From positions 132,078-196,077 of the forward strand of contig JAVJUV010000102.1 of assembly GCA_040220415.1 (NCBI GenBank): DNA of 64,000 nt, read 5' to 3'. How positions within the stretch are numbered: the stretch's first letter is position 1; each line of letters opens with the position of its first letter. The notes under the pieces were generated by a model, which ran no database searches, was not told where the DNA came from, and worked only from the letters and a program-made list of their open reading frames with translations. The DNA is from JAVJUV01 sp040220415. Lineage in GTDB: Bacteria > Pseudomonadota > Alphaproteobacteria > Rhodobacterales > Rhodobacteraceae. Below, one piece after another: positions 62,226 through 64,000 of this stretch. The position numbers and the translations under genes are program-made.

Positions 62226-63596
62226 ATGTCCATCCCCCAAACCGGCGGCGGCCCGATCGAGCGCCATGAACAAATGGCCGAATACCTGGCCCAGGGCTGC
62301 AAGTCGAAGGACGACTGGCGCATCGGGACCGAGCACGAGAAGTTCGGGTATTGCAAGGATACGCTGAAACCGCTGCCCTACGAGGGCGACCGGTCGATCA
62401 AGGCCGTGCTGGAAGGTCTGCGCGACCGCTTCGGCTGGAATCCGATCCTCGAGGGCGGGTATATCATCGGGCTTGAGAAGGATGGCGCCAACGTCTCGCT
62501 TGAGCCCGGCGGTGCGCTGGAGTTGTCGGGCGCACCGCTCGAGACGATCCACCAGACCTGCGACGAGGTGAACGAGCACCTGCGCGAGGTCAAATCCATC
62601 GCGGACGAGATCGGCGTCGGTTTCATCGGCCTTGGCGCCGCGCCGCACTGGGTTCACGAAGAAATGCCGCTGATGCCCAAGGGGCGCTACAAGCTGATGG
62701 ATGCCTACATGCAAAAGGTAGGCACGATGGGCACCTCGATGATGCGGCGCACCTGCACCGTGCAGGTCAATCTCGATTTCGGCAGCGAAGCCGACATGGT
62801 GCAGAAGTTTCGCGTCGCACTGGCGCTGCAACCCGTCGCGACTGCGCTCTTCGCGAACTCTCCCTTCTTCGAGGGCAAGCTGAACGGCCACAAATCCTGG
62901 CGCAGCCGCATCTGGCGCTCGCTCGACGAGGACCGGACCGGCATGCTGCCCTTCGTCTTCGAGGACGGCTTCGGCTTCGAGAGTTACGTGGATTACGCGC
63001 TCGATGTGCCGATGTATTTCGTCTACCGCGACGGCAAGTACATCAATGCGCTGGGCCAGTCCTTCCGCGACTTCCTGAAAGGCGAACTGCCCGCCTTGCC
63101 CGGCGAGAAACCGACATTGTCGGACTGGGCCGACCATCTGACGACGATCTTCCCCGAAGCGCGCCTGAAGAAATTCATCGAGATGCGCGGCGCCGACGGC
63201 GGTCCCTGGCGCCGTCTCTGCGCCTTGCCCGCATTCTGGGTCGGTCTGACATATGACCAGTCCGCGCTGGATGCCGCCTGGGATCTGGTAAAGGACTGGG
63301 ACGCCGAAACACGCGACGCGCTACGCGTTGCCGCCTCGGTCCAGGCGCTGGACGCGAAGGTCGGCAATATCGCGATGAGCGACCTGGCGCGCGAAACGGT
63401 GGCGATCGCCGAAGCGGGCCTGAAGGCCCGCGCCTGCGCCGGGGCCGGCGGTCTTTTGCAGGACGAGACGCATTTCCTGAACGCGCTCAAGGATTCGCTG
63501 GACAGCGGCGAGGTTCCCGCCGACGAACTGATCCGCCGCTACAACACCGACTGGAACGGCGACGTGACGCGGGTGTTCTCGGAGTACAGCTACTGA
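62226..63596 (+). CDS. gshA: Glutamate-cysteine ligase, class II (plant/alphaproteobacterial type)
   Basis: 456 residues. First step of glutathione synthesis. IGTEHEKFGYC and NVSLEPGGALELSGAP are the diagnostic active-site strands of this class, and RRTCTVQVNLDFGSEADM follows. The protein is unrelated to the E. coli form in its overall sequence. The start fits MSIPQTGGGPIERHEQ. It converges with the next gene with a 7-nt gap. Confidence 0.95.
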   Translation: MSIPQTGGGPIERHEQMAEYLAQGCKSKDDWRIGTEHEKFGYCKDTLKPLPYEGDRSIKAVLEGLRDRFGWNPILEGGYIIGLEKDGANVSLEPGGALELSGAPLETIHQTCDEVNEHLREVKSIADEIGVGFIGLGAAPHWVHEEMPLMPKGRYKLMDAYMQKVGTMGTSMMRRTCTVQVNLDFGSEADMVQKFRVALALQPVATALFANSPFFEGKLNGHKSWRSRIWRSLDEDRTGMLPFVFEDGFGFESYVDYALDVPMYFVYRDGKYINALGQSFRDFLKGELPALPGEKPTLSDWADHLTTIFPEARLKKFIEMRGADGGPWRRLCALPAFWVGLTYDQSALDAAWDLVKDWDAETRDALRVAASVQALDAKVGNIAMSDLARETVAIAEAGLKARACAGAGGLLQDETHFLNALKDSLDSGEVPADELIRRYNTDWNGDVTRVFSEYSY

Positions 63597-63603
63597 CCGG
63601 GCG

Positions 63604-63870
63604 TCAGTCCGCCTTCAACCCCATCACGAAGGCAACTACCTTCTCGGCCGGCATCTCGCAGGGTTTCAGCAGCGCGTCGCCGCCGGAAAGGCGGTAGATG
63701 TTGAAGCTGACATGGTCCGGGCCGCCCAACTCCTCCGCCTCCAGTTTCTGGGACCGGCCGGCGGCCATCTGCGTCTTCACGACCCGGTATCTGCGCCCCT
63801 CGTACGTGCCGCCGTACCCACCTAGGGGAAGGCTGTCGAAACGCTTCAGAAACTCGGGGTCGGGGGTCAC
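63604..63870 (-). CDS. Small conserved protein of unknown function
   Basis: 88 residues, no signal or membrane segment. GTYEGRRYRVVKTQMAAGRSQKL and DHVSFNIYRLSGGDALLKPCEMP suggest a small mixed alpha/beta fold. It starts with GTG overlapping the plsY stop as GTGA, so it is coupled to a phospholipid gene. I do not recognise the family. Confidence 0.83.
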   Translation of the reverse strand: MTPDPEFLKRFDSLPLGGYGGTYEGRRYRVVKTQMAAGRSQKLEAEELGGPDHVSFNIYRLSGGDALLKPCEMPAEKVVAFVMGLKAD

Positions 63871-64000
63871 TTCCCGGACCGGCCGGACATCGGCTCGGTG
63901 CCGTCGATAAGCCGCCGGATGTTGTCTTGGTGCTTCCAGACCAGCAGGACGGCCATGATGACCATCACCGCCGCAATGTCCTGAAACCCGATCATGTACG
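63867..64000 (-). CDS. plsY: Glycerol-3-phosphate acyltransferase PlsY (3' end only)
   Basis: Only the last 44 codons are in the window; the gene runs off the right edge. The residues read as a membrane helix (AAVMVIMAVLLVWKHQ) followed by DNIRRLIDGTEPMSGRSGK, the typical end of PlsY, which passes an acyl group from acyl phosphate to glycerol-3-phosphate. Its stop overlaps the start of the small gene downstream. Confidence 0.85.
   Translation of the reverse strand, partial: YMIGFQDIAAVMVIMAVLLVWKHQDNIRRLIDGTEPMSGRSGK

Noticed and set aside
61599..63137. Long open frame on the minus strand opposite gshA
   Set aside because: It overlaps three supported genes on the other strand and lacks a recognisable domain.

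Overview
The window is a GC-rich chromosomal segment of an alphaproteobacterium, most likely a marine Rhodobacteraceae (Roseobacter group) member. This rests on gene content: a DMSP lyase DddP with every catalytic position in place, a SoeABC-type sulfite dehydrogenase, xdhABC beside a BMP-type ABC importer, phbAB, a class II glutamate-cysteine ligase, three tandem peptide deformylase genes with fmt, and gene-end overlaps of the ATGA/GTGA/TTGA type throughout. Coding density is very high. The longest stretch without a gene is about 235 nt (56465-56699). I see no rRNA, tRNA, CRISPR array, insertion sequence or prophage gene.

Region by region. 1-6.4 kb: end of a LysR regulator; a minus-strand cinA-like / GNAT / OmpA operon; sfsA and map on plus; a putative metalloprotease-like protein and a dienelactone hydrolase on minus. 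6.6-16.4 kb: a tightly overlapping operon xdhA-xdhB-xdhC, an ABC ATPase, permease, a small three-helix membrane protein, a second permease and a BMP-family binding protein. This is probably uptake and oxidation of purines or nucleosides, behind an operator-like palindrome. 16.4-23.5 kb: aldo/keto reductase and FAD oxidoreductase, a stand-alone Hint protein, pyrF, clpB and a small membrane protein. 23.5-28 kb: a HODM-family protein divergent from dddP with an 11-bp direct repeat between them; then PepSY protein, cytochrome b561, membrane-anchored LuxR regulator and an SDR lacking YxxxK. 28-31.8 kb: def-def-def-like-fmt operon and a PatB/MalY aminotransferase. 31.8-43 kb: SPFH/NfeD pair, Nudix, dinB, lytic transglycosylase, dapA, DMT transporter, K+-channel-like protein, smpB, an odd matrixin-like protease, a membrane protein and greA. 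43-52 kb: etfD (ETF-QO), TPR protein, ispE, polyprenyl diphosphate synthase, DUF2007 protein, TrmN6-like methyltransferase, YdcH-like protein and phbAB. 52-56.5 kb: soeABC. 56.7-64 kb: small lipoprotein, coiled-coil and large OmpA proteins, ubiA, rsmE (carrying a palindromic repeat inside its coding sequence), two unknown genes, gshA, a small unknown gene and the end of plsY.

How the genes fit together. Two parts speak to marine organosulfur metabolism: DddP would release dimethylsulfide and acrylate from DMSP, and SoeABC would oxidise cytoplasmic sulfite to sulfate, delivering electrons to quinone. ETF-QO, UbiA and the polyprenyl synthase belong to the same quinone pool. The xdh/ABC operon links import to purine oxidation. 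The deformylase/fmt operon handles N-formyl-Met at both ends of translation, with map elsewhere in the window. The most unusual items are the direct repeat in the dddP intergenic region, the small membrane protein inside the importer operon, the palindromic repeat translated within RsmE, the tail of the matrixin-like protein, and the PepSY/cytochrome/LuxR operon with a structured leader and an internal hairpin.
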